The translations under genes and the position numbers were made by a program. DNA of 64,000 nt, from positions 7,968,390-8,032,389 of the forward strand of contig CM021321.1 in NCBI GenBank assembly GCA_010645155.1, read 5' to 3'. This DNA comes from Tigriopus japonicus. Its lineage: Eukaryota; Arthropoda; Copepoda; Harpacticoida; Harpacticidae. Position 1 is the stretch's first letter. Every line of letters begins with the position of its first letter. Under the pieces are notes generated by a model. That model saw nothing but the letters and a program-made list of their open reading frames with translations. It ran no database searches and was not told where the DNA came from. This document shows positions 1-12,065 of the stretch, in pieces.

Positions 1-2809
1 GTAGTAAAATTTTGATCAGCACGAAAAAGTTTCTTATATCGCGAAAATTTCTTAAACTGAGATATCTTATATGGAGATTCGACTGTAATTGATACATATT
101 TTTTTGAAAGCATTTACTTTAAGTGTTTTAGGTAAAAGTACTTGTTTTTGAACTCATGAAGAAACAAAAAAAAAAGATTAAATCTAAACTTATTCATAGA
201 CCACTGAATTCCAAGACTGTGCTGCCGCCGCCAATCATCAGATTCTCTTACATCAGTAAGGAAGAAACAGAATGTGGCGGGAGAGCATAATTGTTCAAGA
301 AAAGTGGTTTTAAGTCCCTTTGAGAATGAGTTTCATATGCTTAGCCCCATGCCACAACACTGGCTACCCTCTGGAAGTTTAGAAATTGATTCCTGATCCC
401 TGAACTTCAATGTTTTGTCCTGGAAATTTACAAATCCAACCTCTCTCCAAAAAGAAAAGTGAAAGAAGGCTAATTGTTGGGGAGGATGAAAGTCCAATAA
501 AAGAAGAAAGATTGAACCCATAAGCCAAGCTTTCATCATGTAAGAACCAAGGTATTATAGGTACCAAGGTCTACCAAGGTCTACCAAGGTAAGGTATTTT
601 ACCACTGAGAATTAGTACCAACTTCAAGCTGAGATTGTATTGCTGTCCTTGCAGAGTTGTCAACCATACCTCTAGAGAAGGATTTCTTAATTTAAAGGAT
701 TTGAAACCACATCAGAAAAGTGCCTGTCTCAAATTATGTGACATTTAGGCAACTCAAGCTAATTCTCATTGGGTAGGGTTGGCCACATTTGCCATTCAAA
801 AGGTGACAAGATCATTGACCATCAGACAACATGATTTCTTCTGATGGCAGCACAAGAACTTTTTACATTTTGAGTATTAAGTTCCTCCTGCAATTCATAG
901 GTTCATGGTAGGCTTCTATTATTTAAAGAAATGACTTGAGACTTAATTCTTTTTGCAAGGTCCAAATCACAATTATAGAAAGCCTTCAATTTGCAGTCAC
1001 ACTTTTTTGTTTTGCCAGTTGCTTCTCACTCACAGTATTATAAACATCTTGAAAAATCATCTTGAAATGTGATAAATTCGTCTGTGCAGTGCCTTTCATA
1101 TGTGTTTTTTAAATCGTAAGTTCGGTTCATTTGTTTCCTAGCAGTACTCCTTCATCTGCTATAGTGCCACAGTCTATGGTTGATGGCACACCCACCTTTG
1201 ATACACTTTAGTGACAGGAGCAAAATCACACCCAAATTTATTTTGGGAATCAGTCAAGTCTCAACTACTAATATATTCTTCATGGTGTGTGAGTTCATCT
1301 TGATGGCGGGGCTTGTTCTATTGGTGATTCAGCCACATACCTAAGTCCATTTACTTTTTCTAAATGTGAGTGAACCAAGAGAGTAAGATCAATTTAAGTG
1401 TTTGCATTGTGTGAGGCATAGTTTGGGGCATCTTTTAAGCTTAAAACAGATTATCTTCTTAAATTTGCCCAAAATTTCAACACAACTGCATTTGGTTCAT
1501 TGATCAAGTCACCAAAGAAAGAATTTTTATTTGATAATGGTTCTTGTAATGCTTCCCAACAATGAAGTGTTACTTGATGCACACAAAGAAATGTTCTTAA
1601 GCATATTTGGAAACTGTGGTAGTGTGATTTATATTGATTACTAATAACTATTTGAGTCCTTTCATAGGAGTGAATCAAATGAGAAACCCATGGGCTTGAT
1701 CATGTAATGGGAATGAGGAAGTAAGAAGGTGCACTCTGCCTGGATTGAAAAGAAGTTAGCTCTTCCTATTACTTAAAGAATTAATATAGTGTTATAAAGA
1801 TTGAGGAAATGAATAATGAAATAAAAAAATCCAACATCAAGCCAACAAAATTAGTTTATATCTATTGATATAGGAAACCAATGAAAGATCTAGAAATATC
1901 AAAGATTTTACAATATATGTCTTCATATGAATAAAGAATATCATTTGAGATTTCATTGTACTAATATGGCTGAACATCTGCTCGAGATTTATGGGAAAAA
2001 TGTTATGTCTATGCCAATCTATAGCCTCTTTTGATAGCTAGAACTTCAGTTTTGGAAATGTTAGCAATTTGTTTTAGGGATTTAATTACCTTATTTAACC
2101 TAACATATGAGAATTGGTTTAATGAAAGTTGTTCATTTTGACACTTTGACGTTGAAAAACGTATTTAAATTTAAAATCTTGGCATTTCATCAATGAGAGT
2201 TAAGCAATCCACCGTGCTTGGGAAAGACTTCCTTACTAACGTAAACGGCGATTTGAGGACCGGTCTCCAGTTTACAGTCCTCTATGACTTATTCTACGAT
2301 AAAAGAAACATACGAAAGTTTTTGGATCCTTGCATTTTCAAAAGTAGGAGCAATTTTGGGTCCAAAATAGACCACTCAAACACTAATACCTTAAGATCTA
2401 GTTCAAATATTTCCAATTACAATTAATTTCAAATCAAAAGATATCTAAGTGAGCTCTAACCTTACATTGCTCATGTTTTAAAAAATAAATCAACATAAAA
2501 GTGTAATATTACATAAAAAGGATTATATTACGTTATGATTGTACTTTTATTTAATTTATTATTATCATTATTACATAAAATTGCATAAGTACTATCATCA
2601 GGGGGCAGATAAAGTTGCAAAATGCAAGTTGCACCCTAAATTGGAACTTTTGGCTAATTTCCTCCAATTTAGCTACTTTTCAATTTTTGCTCAACAAACG
2701 GCAAATTTTGGCATTTTTTGTCTCGATCACGGGAAATTATTCGAAACATATTTTACATGCACTTCCATTGGACCTTTTCAAACCTTTTCAAAGAGTTAAT
2801 GGTTATAGC
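1..2809. other. Non-coding stretch, no gene recognised
   Basis: AT-rich sequence with only short accidental open frames on both strands. The one local pattern is a small tandem repeat near 560-597. From about 2600 the text is rich in short words such as TTTGCC and TTTTGG, like the interiors of the array-filled transposons further on, but I found no paired termini for it. Confidence 0.6.
560..597. repeat. Short tandem repeat, unit about 11 bp
   Basis: Three near-identical copies of a unit reading CTACCAAGGT follow one another, with partial units (GTACCAAGGT and AAGGT) at the edges. Nothing suggests function. Confidence 0.75.
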
Positions 2810-2814
2810 TTGCT

Positions 2815-3345
2815 GGCCCCAAAGAGATCGCTAAGGGCATCTACCGCGCCGAGCACCCAGCCCAAACCATGGTCTTGGGTGGCTCTGATGGCAAGAAGAT
2901 CCCGCCCTTGTTATTCCGCCGTGGTGAGGCACTCAACTCTGACGCTTGTTATCGTGTCCTCCAGTACAATGAATTACCGTGGTTAAAGGCCAACTACTCT
3001 GAGGGTAGTTACGTATGGCAGCAGGATGGTGCCCCTGTCCAAACAAACTCCAAAAGTTTTGAAGGTTGAAGGGCAAACATGGCTGAATTTTGAGGCAAGG
3101 ATGTTTGACCTCCAAGTTCGCCAAACCTCAACCCCCTCGATTATTTTGATGGGGCGCCATCGAGGAAAGATAAAATGCCACCCCCACCGACATTTGGAGT
3201 CACTCTAAGGTGCCATTCATCGTTAGTAGAATGCAAATCCTGATGGTGATGTTCGAGAAGGATGCAGTGGATTCAGGAGGCTCATCTAGGCCGTCATCGA
3301 GGTCAATGGAGGCCATAATGAGCAATAGGTTTCCCCAAGATCTTT
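2815..3345 (+). pseudogene. Decayed mariner-like transposase fragment
   Basis: An open frame at 2834-3069 ends in YVWQQDGAPVQTNSKSF, which resembles the second catalytic-aspartate block of Tc1/mariner transposases (WQQDGAPxHT). About 75 bp further on another frame reads PNLNPLDYF, the usual block around the third acidic residue, and near 3270-3330 a third frame reads FRRLI, a stop, then AVIEVNGG, like the common C-terminus of this group. The pieces are in different frames and broken by stop codons, so the element is dead. The N-terminal DNA-binding region was not found, and no terminal inverted repeats were identified. The family call rests on motif memory only. Confidence 0.7.
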
Positions 3346-3475
3346 TTTTCAAATTTCATTTGAAAATCTCTAGTCAATGTGAGTTTATTACAAATTTAGA
3401 ATAGAGTCTGACATTGTATTTTTGCTTCCTTATTCGGTAAAATGCACACCATAATTTCAGGCACGAGATTTGTAA

Positions 3476-5184
3476 TTATTTTTCTTTTGTGGACTTTCCT
3501 CTTTCTCTAGGATTTCTGGGTACTCCTTTATGAATAAATTTTATATGGCTTGCAAGGTTTGCAACCGCAGCGCAACTGTAATCACATAAGTTACATCTGA
3601 AAAACAAATACAATTCGTCAACGACCATTTTCCATCAACCCTATCACAAATCAATACTCACTTATGTGGTTTCTCTCCTGTGTGGATCCTATTGTGTTGA
3701 TCTAAGACAAATTTTTTTTTGAACTGTTTCCCACAAGTTGTGCAAGTAAATCTGGCTGGTTGATGAATGCTTATGTGACTGATGTATTTTTTTCGATTGC
3801 CACATCTCTTCCCGCAATCTGAACACTTGAACTTATCGGTCTTTAAGTGAACGACATTCATGTGAGCTTCCAACTTGTCGTCAGTGGGAAAAGTCTTCTC
3901 ACATTTGTCGCACATGCGCTCAGGTCCATGGTGTTCCTTTGTATGATATCGAAATGCGGTCTGGTTTCCACAAACTTTTCCACATTGATCACAAACGATA
4001 TTTGTTCTCGGCTCACTATCCGGCATTCTAGGTTTTCGCAAAATGCAATCAGGTACGATTTTTTCAGTCTCAACGATAGGGTCAACAAGAAGAGAATCTT
4101 CATATTCAAGTACAATTTCAGAGTCAGAATGACATATGTCTACGTGAAAGGTCAAATGCGACTTCAATCGTGCTTCAAAATCGCACTGATCACATTGTAG
4201 AAAACAAGATGTTTTCTCGTGATTTTGCAGCTCATCTTGGGTTTTGAAAGTTCGCCAACATAATAAACAGAAGTTAACTAATGGAATGAGATCTCCTTTG
4301 GCGTCCACCATAAACTTGGTTTTGTGACATGACTGAATATGATGAATCAACTCATTTGAGTTCTTGGTAATACTGATACGCTTCCGGCAATTAGGACACG
4401 TCAATTCCTCGTTTTCCGGATGAGCCATCGATGAATGTTTGGTTAGCGCTGATGCCGAATCAAACTTATCTGGACAATGGTTGCATTTGAACTCTCCAAA
4501 TTGATGGTGATACATTTGATGAATGCCCATGAATCGTTGAGCCACTTTTTTGGGACAAAACTGACATTTAACTCGATCGCTTTCTTCCATCCTTAACTCT
4601 GCTCCAATTTTGCTTAATTTCTTGAGTTCCAAGGGGTGTTTCCGCGGTTTCAAAGCCATACTAGTGTCAAGAATCTCATTGATATCAATTGGAGAGTCCG
4701 GAAATTCATCAATGGGATCAGTCTCCTCGGCCTTAATGTGACTGTTACTAGAAACACTGCCCTCAGTGACTTCCATTTCTTCACCCTGTTCCAATTTTTT
4801 ACGAGTCCGGCATTTCTGACACACATTAGAATCCTCAGATGAAGGAACAAGCCCTAAACAATCTTCAGCAAAAACGCAAGTAAGCGGGAAACCATCATCC
4901 AATGGTTTCATTCCGACACACGGAACCCCTCGATCAAAGAGGTGTCCGCATTTAGCGATAATCTCGGGATAGCTTTGAACGAATCCACTTTCGCGGGTTC
5001 GACCCCAAATCCGCCAAAGATATTGATGAGTTACTGAGTGATACAAGAGTGAAACGCCAAAGTAGGGCTCGAAATTGAACTGAAAATCGCTCTCCACTTT
5101 GAGAAATAAGCGCCATTGTCCCAAGGTGACTCGGGTGAATTTCAGGGGTTTGAGGCCACTATTGGGTGGTTCCGGAGGGTCCAT
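3476..5184 (-). CDS. C2H2 zinc-finger protein ZF1 (two exons, 547 aa)
   Basis: Probable nuclear DNA-binding protein; target unknown. Exon 1 is 5184-3662 and exon 2 is 3596-3476, joined across a 65 bp GT-AG intron (3661-3597) in phase 2. Residues about 11-127 form the shared N-terminal domain (EPYFGVSLLYHSVTHQY, a GRT block, PCVG, then FPLTCVFAEDC and a CxxC). An acidic linker follows, then about ten C2H2 or C2HC fingers from residue 207. The intron falls after TGEKPHK, and exon 2 supplies the last finger (CNLCDY to HIKFIH) and a basic tail. The ATG at 5184 is chosen because it precedes the conserved domain. ZF1 lies 25 kb from its four tandem paralogs and is the most divergent: it has FGVSL for FALxL and RIWGRT for RVLGRT. 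The splice join is inferred from frame and from the identical layout in all five genes. Confidence 0.9.
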
Positions 5185-5291
5185 GGTTCTTCAGCCACTA
5201 ATTCTGTCAAACTTTCAGCGCAAGAATTCCTATAAACGGCTGTAGAATTCCGCACAAGGTTTCGGGATTGGAGGTTGTTTACACAAATAAC

Positions 5292-6342
5292 CAGTGCTGC
5301 CAGGTTGTAGAGAAGCCTCTTGGCCACTTTTTTGATGCCTTAGGTAATTTTTTGCCACAAGACAAAACATTATTCCTCCCAAAAAATGACGTTTTCGCCA
5401 AACACTAAATTCAAGTTATTATTTCTTCTTCCAAAAAAGTCCCAACTTTCTTGAAAGTTACCAATCATTCAATAGTAGCAAAAAAATTGTTAGTACCTTA
5501 AATTGGAAAATATTAGTCTCGCAGTAATGCAATTTCCAATTTATCTATACAACATAAGCGCAGCCTATCTATCTACAAACGGAGAACCAAGAGAGGTCAT
5601 TGATCAGTTGACGAGTTCTTGGAGTTTGAATGGTCCATTTTTGAGCAAAACACAGTGATTGCCTGAAACCAAAGTTTTCTCCCGAGAGAAGCTTTAAATA
5701 ATTTTTTTTATAAGAATAAATTATCATGTCATGGGCCTCCCGAACCCAGAATGGGCCCATGACTTCATTACATTAATTGTATAGAATGTATATATAAATA
5801 TCCAATGAGACAAATCTCGCAATGAACATTATTATTATAAAAAAATATTTTTTTAACGATGAAAGTGGCGAAAATACTTTACAACAAAAAAAATGTACTT
5901 AAAGTATTTCTGATTTAATAAACCACGAAAACAAATAACCAATATTGTAAAGTTCTGGCACAATCCATTTTTTCTTTTTAAAATTCATATCATAAATACA
6001 CTCTGCTTTGATTGATGTGACAAAAATTAAAAATTCTCCGCAATTTTTTATCGAGTATGATTTCCATCCATATCTAGTTCTTACAAAATGAAACAATAAA
6101 GTTTGTTTTTGGAAGCAAAAGACCTGGTAGACAAATAAAATGAGCAGGTCATCTTAAAATGAATTAATATATGGCAAAAATGCAGGAGTCAGGCAAAAAT
6201 TCATACTTATATTGTAGTTTTGCTATTTTCTGCCACTTTTGCCGAAATTTTCGCCGAGAAACGTTTTTCTTACAGCCACCGAGTTTCAAATTTGGCCAAT
6301 TTTGGCTAAAATGGCCCAGGATTCGACCACCTGGCAACCCTG
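5292..6342. mobile_element. hAT-like non-autonomous element H
   Basis: Left end CAGTGCTGCCAGG pairs with the reverse complement of the right end, CAGGGTTGCCAGG. Flanking octamers are CAAATAAC (5284-5291) and CAAGTACC (6343-6350), a 6 of 8 match. Both subterminal parts are rich in TTTTGCC and TGGCCA words. No transposase frame is present. The left end lies 108 bp upstream of the ZF1 start codon. The imperfect duplication makes the exact borders less certain than for the other elements. Confidence 0.5.
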
Positions 6343-6464
6343 CAAGTACCAATTGCAATTCTGTGTACCCTAGCTGATTTCGGGCCGGCGCGAGAGCACT
6401 TGAAAATTCAAAACAAGGCTTCGAGTGATTGCTGTACATCCACTCGTTGATTTAGGGTGATGTG

Positions 6465-6928
6465 TACTGATGGGAAACAAACAAATATAACCAAGAACAA
6501 ACAAAGACAAACAAACGACAGCATACCAAACAAATAGAAATCATAAATAAAGAACAAACAAATTGGAAAGAGAAGTCAACAGCTGTTGTTTGTTTTGGTC
6601 TCCCCGAAAAACAGGGCTGCCAAAAATGCCCTTACGAGTTGAAAAAGGTCAAAAGAATATCAAAGTCTTGAAAAAATTTCGAAAGTAAAAAGTAAGTGTT
6701 CCATTTGCATGGAATATATCTCTTGGACCAATAAATCATTTCAATAGCAATAATTATTGTTGCAAAAAAAATCATTAGACACTCGGTTTTACAAATCATG
6801 ACAAATCTTGACAGCAACACTGTTTTTATTTGGGAATGGTACAAATTTACCCCAAACAAACAAATATTATGAAAACCCAAACAAATATACAAACAAACAA
6901 AAAAATGGCCAATTTGTTCGCATCAGTA
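6465..6928. mobile_element. hAT-like MITE I, AACAAAC-filled
   Basis: The element starts TACTGATGGGAAACAAAC and ends as the complement of TACTGATGCGAACAAAT. It is flanked by an exact 8-bp duplication, GTGATGTG, at 6457-6464 and 6929-6936. Much of the 464 bp is degenerate repeats of AAACAAAC, densest near both ends. There is no coding capacity. Confidence 0.85.
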
Positions 6929-6936
6929 GTGATGTG

Positions 6937-8114
6937 GTGAAAAGGCGGGCAAAATTTTGACGAATTTCCGTAAAATGGGTTGATGAAGGCTTCCCAATGG
7001 GGAGAAAGACCTAGAGACTTTCAGTGTAGACCCTTGTTCTTCCAATCTTGGTTTTCGCATTCCACAGACCACCTTTGCGACTTGGATGCTTTGAAAACTG
7101 CCGGATTTTATAATCCCGGATTCTTGATCTTTTGTTTCGTTATTTAAGCCCCGTTGCGCAACCAAAACCATTGTCAGGAGAAACTCACATCTCTCAACCT
7201 AGACGGGCAACGAGAATCTTTCGAATCCCATAATTTGAGTTCAAATCAACTACATCAGCCCAAAATATGTGGATTTGGGAGGGGATGATTCCCTCTACAC
7301 GATACAATAACTTTTAAGATCATATCATCTTGATTTCAAACATGAGCGACTTCAAAAGTTATGTATATGACTCGCTCTGATTTTTCCAAGTTGACGCGTG
7401 GAACAGCACCATCTCGTGATAATTCTCTGAACCTCAACGCACAACAAGCCCTTGATCTGGGTTAATTCTCGAGCTCCAGGGTGATCAAACTGGAATCTGA
7501 GAAACTGTGGACCCTCAAGTAAATCTGCTTTACAGTTAGTTGTAGTTGTAGCTATGACGAAATTTCATGATATTACGTTGATGAATACGGTATTCAAACA
7601 TATGTGTTTAATTTCTAGGATATTTTCGACCAAAATGAAACAAATTACAATTTATTAAATGTTTTGACGTGGAATAGTCATTAACTTATCCATAGACAAC
7701 GGAACCGAACTACCATCCTTAACTCATCATATCCTTGGACGTTCTCGACGATAATATGCAACTTGAGCCCAGGATAGTTGCTACTCTACAATTATTAGTC
7801 ATTGTTAGTGGTCATTTTTGTTTAAAAAGCCAGTAAATGCGCCTAGCTTAAAACGTCTACAGGTCTGGATGAATGTAAGAAAAAAATACAGCGAAATGTA
7901 ACCAAATTTTCGTTGTTTGAAGGGAAAACATGCACAATTTGAATTTGTTAAAGAATGAATGGTCAGCAGAAGAAACTGCAAGCACAAATACTGCAAAAAA
8001 AGATCCTATTTACACTGTGACTTAGTAACCAATGAGGCAGGGATTTATTTGGACAAAATTAGGTTTAAGAATATTTTTTGAATTTGATATGATTTTAACA
8101 ACATTCTTTCATGA
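6937..8114. other. Intergenic, no gene recognised
   Basis: Only short, unconvincing open frames were seen and no paired repeats were found. The antisense frame at 6923-7171 begins inside the right end of element I, which argues against a real gene. Confidence 0.6.
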
Positions 8115-8306
8115 TTAGCTCTCTGTCAAATCATCAATTATAAAATCTGCCATGTTCACACATCTCAGATCACAAACGCTACACTTGAAGTCATTGGATT
8201 CGGCATATATTCCGTTTCGGTGGCAAATTAATTGACTAGCTTTGGGGAAATTCCGACCACATTTATCACAACTTTGATGACAAACTTGCGAGTGTTTAGC
8301 CTGCAA
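8115..8306 (-). pseudogene. Zinc-finger gene relic (two decayed fingers)
   Basis: The open frame carries CDKCGRNFPKASQLICHRNGIY and FKCSVCDLRCVNMADF, which match in order the ZF1 region reading CDKCEKTFPTDDKLEAH and FKCSDCGKRCGNRKKY. The zinc-binding cysteines remain. The last histidine of the first finger is replaced by tyrosine, and both histidines of the second are gone. The frame has no ATG of its own (it starts at TTG), and neither an N-terminal domain nor a terminal finger was found beside it. It is best read as the remnant of a further copy of the ZF1-type gene, in the same orientation as all its relatives. Confidence 0.7.
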
Positions 8307-8619
8307 ATCGGCTTGGAAGTTGGTACAATACAGAAGGTCTCTCTTCTTTTGTATTCATTACCACGTTTCTCAAATATGATTTTATTTATGAGGTGGATTT
8401 CGAGGAAATGGATGATTTATCAACTCTTTGTGAATGATCAATTTCTTGGAATATTTTGTTTTGAAATTGCATTGACTAAAACCATCAAATTATTTGATTT
8501 ATGGTCTTCAGGTTGTACCCCCAATGCAATAATTGACTATTACTTTTTTAACATCCTTGAGAAAGGAAAAAGCTTATCACTTTTGTCCCCCTCCAATTTC
8601 AATGGATGAGTGTAAAATT

Positions 8620-8895
8620 CAGATGAGTGTAAAATTCAAACGAATTCAGCTGGGGATTCTGGAGTCAAAATGGCTGGGAATGTGTCAGAGTCAAGACTCA
8701 CCCTCCATAAAACTTCATCAAAATTCGTGAGCCCAATTCGTTTTCTTCATTTTGACAATCAATTGAAAAACGAATTTCTTTCTCACGTACCAAACTAAAA
8801 CTATGATGTGTCCGAACCTAGTTTTGACCCATCCCTAGCCATTTTGGCCCTAGAATCCTCAGTTGAATTCGTTCGATTGCACTCATCTATTGCTG
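8620..8895. repeat. Fold-back element with arms of about 60 bp
   Basis: The left arm (GATGAGTG, then CGAATTCAGCTGGGGATTC and CAAAATGGCTGGGAATG) is repeated in inverted orientation on the right (CATCCCTAGCCATTTTG, GAATCCTCAGTTGAATTCG, CACTCATC). The left outer edge is preceded by a second copy of ATGAGTGTAAAATTC at 8605-8619. No clear target-site duplication was found, so the superfamily is open. Confidence 0.7.
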
Positions 8896-9087
8896 ACATG
8901 TGTCCATATGAATATGAAGCCCAATCAAACCGAAATCTTGTCAGCAGTTTGTACATTGGACCATCTTGGTTTCTGGATGACAATCTGATATATGTTTGAT
9001 TGATTTTTCGGGTCTCTCAAAAATATTGGAAAAACATTTACATCCATAAGCTCAAATAAAATATTTCAACATTAAACTCGGCAGGTT

Positions 9088-9215
9088 TGCGAAAGGTCGA
9101 GCAGGTCCAAAGATGTTTCACTAGGAACATCACAGGAATGAGAGAGCTCTCGTATGGATTAGAGTTCTATGGATTAGTCCGGAAGTTCAAAAATGGAAAG
9201 ACCTATTTTAAAAAG
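9088..9215 (+). pseudogene. LINE reverse-transcriptase C-terminal fragment
   Basis: One frame reads VEQVQRCFTRNITGMRELSY, which resembles the conserved block just after the reverse-transcriptase core of jockey/CR1-like LINEs (VQRRFTRKIxGMxxLSY). The frame closes about 25 codons later with no further similarity. It is a different fragment from the one at 12285-12560, which carries the next block of the same type of protein. It is too short to name the clade. Confidence 0.5.
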
Positions 9216-9248
9216 ATATTTTGAAAACTTGATGGGCTACTGTTTAAC

Positions 9249-9304
9249 CCTCCATGTAAGTTGTCCTTAGCTAGAGAAATTTCTGGACAACTTGCATGGA
9301 GGCT
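9249..9304. repeat. Short hairpin
   Basis: CCTCCATGTAAGTTGTCC is followed by a loop of about 20 bases and then GGACAACTTGCATGGAGG, a near-perfect 18 bp stem. A weaker outer pairing (CTTGATGGGC with GCCTATCAAG) extends it. It could be a tiny MITE or a structured remnant; nothing shows a product. Confidence 0.65.
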
Positions 9305-10373
9305 AAGAGAGTTGCCTATCAAGTCTTCAAAATGTCTTGCTGATTTCAAAAAGATTCTGATGAATGTCAAAGGTATCTTATGACATGTAGGAAATCATGA
9401 ATAACATTATGGTTAACAAACTATCAACATTATTACAAAATATTTAAAACAGCCCTTTTCACATCCTAGTTTTCTGCATCAAAGTCCCATTTGGTATAAA
9501 TTGAATGCAACAAACTTTTTTTAAAACAATAATCACGAGTTTACTTAAAGAAACTCATGGGAAAAAAGCGCCGACACAGTCAGTTTGGCTTTTTTGAACC
9601 TTCTAATGTTTGCCATTGTCATCGCCACCATCAATGAGGAAGTTCAAGTCATAACCAAAGCCGATTTTGCAATCAATTTACATAGAACATGCCTGTAAAG
9701 ATTGATCTAGTCATTGGATCATAAAATAAGATGGATTGAAGCCCTTTCATGGATTTTTTTGGTCAAAGGCTCCTATGTTTGTATTTTTTTCTCTTGCACT
9801 TCCCTCTTGTTTGGCTTGCTAAAAGCTTCATGATAAAGCCACCGTTGCTAGTTTTCTGATGACACTTCTTTCACATGAACTTCTGTAAGTTTTAATCCCT
9901 TTGTTCACTTTGATTTTTATCTGAACTATCTGGAACCATGGATTCCTCCTATCCTCGTCTAAGTTGTTCCAAAACTGGGAGAAAAGCGTGTTAAATCATT
10001 AATTTTTCAATATTTTGACAGTAATTCTTCAAAATGATCCTTTCACTACATATATCTACCTCTTGGATGTTAAAATTTGTGCTTTTGTGTGATAGGCCAT
10101 CTGCAAGCCTTCGTAGACATGTTTGAAACAAAACACTTGCTCATTTTACTAATATGGAGTAGAGCTGTGCATCGGATCCGAAAAGTCGGATCCGATCGGA
10201 TTCGGATTCTTTCGGATTGACTCAATAATTTTCGGATTCGGATTCGTTCGGATTTGTCAAAGCCTGTCGGATTCGGATTCGGATTAACGAAATATTTTTC
10301 GGATCCGACAGAATCCGAAACCAATCCCAACTTTTTATTTTACTTTTTTTTATTTCAGTTAACAATATTTTCA

Positions 10374-10560
10374 TGTTGTGTTAGGATATCAATTGAATCT
10401 CCCGCTCGATGGTAATTAGAGGAAGCTAAAAAACTTGTTCTGGTGGAGGAGGAGAGGAAGTTTTTAGTTGCTAACTGAATATGAAATCTGCTGGACTCCA
10501 TGTTGCCCTTTATCCGAATTAAAGTTTACTGTTAAGAAGAACACGGTTGATTATTCAACA
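10374..10560 (+). mobile_element. Probable LTR of a retrotransposon
   Basis: The segment begins TGTTG and ends CAACA, the inverted termini expected of a long terminal repeat. It is followed at once (10561) by TGGCGCAGACGTTGG, which resembles the primer-binding site of some Gypsy-type elements (TGGCGCAGTCGG). A gag-like frame starts 70 bp further on. No second copy was found after the gap, so the LTR call is unconfirmed. Confidence 0.45.
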
Positions 10561-10629
10561 TGGCGCAGACGTTGGTCTTACCTACTCATTAAGTTATTAT
10601 AAGTGTGTGTGTGGATTAAAGATGAATCA

Positions 10630-10786
10630 ATGGCTAAAGTGGAAGTGTCGCTCAAAGCCTCTCGAGCTGAGGTTCGGATAGCTCTGCAACGATTGGAGCG
10701 AGCTCATAGGCGTGCTAACCGCTTAGTGAGATCTGCCAAAGAAAATCAAACGAAAGAAGCGATTGCAATAGCAGAGGCTGAATTAC
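10630..10786 (+). CDS. Gag-like N-terminal fragment, cut by assembly gap
   Basis: From the ATG at 10630 the frame reads MAKVEVSLKASRAEVRIALQ and continues as a strongly charged, helix-prone segment up to the run of N at 10787. Together with the LTR-like segment and primer-site-like motif just upstream, it is probably the start of a retrotransposon gag gene. I cannot assign a family from 52 residues. The in-frame ATG at 10603 is an alternative start. What follows the gap at 11037 shows no continuing frame. Confidence 0.4.
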
Positions 10787-11036
10787 NNNNNNNNNNNNNN
10801 NNNNNNNNNNNNNNNNNNNNNNNNNNNNNNNNNNNNNNNNNNNNNNNNNNNNNNNNNNNNNNNNNNNNNNNNNNNNNNNNNNNNNNNNNNNNNNNNNNNN
10901 NNNNNNNNNNNNNNNNNNNNNNNNNNNNNNNNNNNNNNNNNNNNNNNNNNNNNNNNNNNNNNNNNNNNNNNNNNNNNNNNNNNNNNNNNNNNNNNNNNNN
11001 NNNNNNNNNNNNNNNNNNNNNNNNNNNNNNNNNNNN
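10787..11036. other. Assembly gap of 250 N
   Basis: A run of exactly 250 undetermined bases, a size that may be a placeholder. It lies within the retroelement nested in element E, so it probably reflects a repeat that could not be assembled. Confidence 0.99.
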
Positions 11037-11889
11037 ATGTTGAAGGCTTTTTTGTTTAATAATTTGAATGCAATCTCCTGCCTTCAACTTTGAAATTTTT
11101 AATGGCTCCACAAGGTCTTTGAATGTTTCAGTTTTTACCAAATACATAATAGCATTTGCAGATCAAACATTTCTATATTAATAGAATCAAAGAAAAGTGT
11201 TGTGGTAAAAAAGCATCAAAAAGTTACAAAAAAGTCTTTAATGCAAAATCATCCTATTTGAATAAAATTGAAAGAATTTGCCAAGTATTCACCCCTGAAC
11301 TACAATTAAGTGCGTAGATATCAGCCCACTTGACACCAAACTGATTTAACGATAAAGTTTTCGTTATAACCCATTTGATGACGCAGTTTTTTCTGCATTT
11401 GACTCTTGGCATGATTGTGACTTTTTGCATTAATCTCCTTTTGTAAACATTTTAGCATATTTGGTTCATTTTGGGATACTCTACTGTGCAAAGAGCATTC
11501 ATTAATTTGCTCCAATTTTCCTGCAATATTTTGCTTAAAAAATCAAGAAATACTTATTTTTTCCTGGAAAATGCCAAAATGTTAAAAAGTCAAGGCAAAA
11601 TGTGGAAATATTAATAAATTATATTATATTTAAAAGAATATCTTCTGGGCCCTTCTGGTTAAAATAGTGATGGTATTTCCAAATTAGGCCAAAATAACAA
11701 AATAAGCAAATTTAAATCGGAATAAGCAAAAAATTTCTGATTAATGTCGGATTGAGCTTCAAATTTTCGGATTTTTTCGGATTAGCGCCCAATTTTCGGA
11801 TTTTTTCGGATTGGGCGCTAAATTTTCGGATTCGAAATTCGTTCGGATTGGGCAGCAAATTTTCGGATTCGTTCGGATTGGGCAAAACA

Positions 11890-12065
11890 TATTCTTTTTT
11901 TTGCGTATTGTTTATTACCGCTACAAGGTATGATGTTAATTGAAGGATTTCTCCCAACAGCTTCAATCCGACCCCCAACAGGATTCGAACCTACGCCGTC
12001 TGGGGAAGTACTTACACTCGGCACTTTTAAGTACGCGCTAGTACGCGTCGCCACTCTGGCTTCCT
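11890..12065 (-). mobile_element. tRNA-derived SINE inserted in element E
   Basis: Read on the minus strand, the unit starts GGAAGCCAGAGTGGCGACGCG, giving an A-box-like sequence, and carries a perfect B box, GGTTCGAATCC, at 11991-11981. It ends in an A-rich tail near 11890. The spacing between boxes is long, as in tRNAs with a large variable arm (Leu or Ser type). Acceptor-stem pairing is missing, so it is not a working tRNA gene. It interrupts the TTCGGAT array and is therefore younger than element E. Confidence 0.6.

Noticed and set aside
3847..4200. 117-residue plus-strand frame over ZF1
   Set aside because: Antisense shadow of the zinc-finger coding exon.
10603..11147. Long frames across the N run
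   Set aside because: Their length is created by undetermined bases; only 10630-10786 is readable.
11975..12065. tRNA gene on the minus strand
   Set aside because: The B box is perfect but the acceptor stem does not pair and an A-rich tail follows; read as a SINE head.
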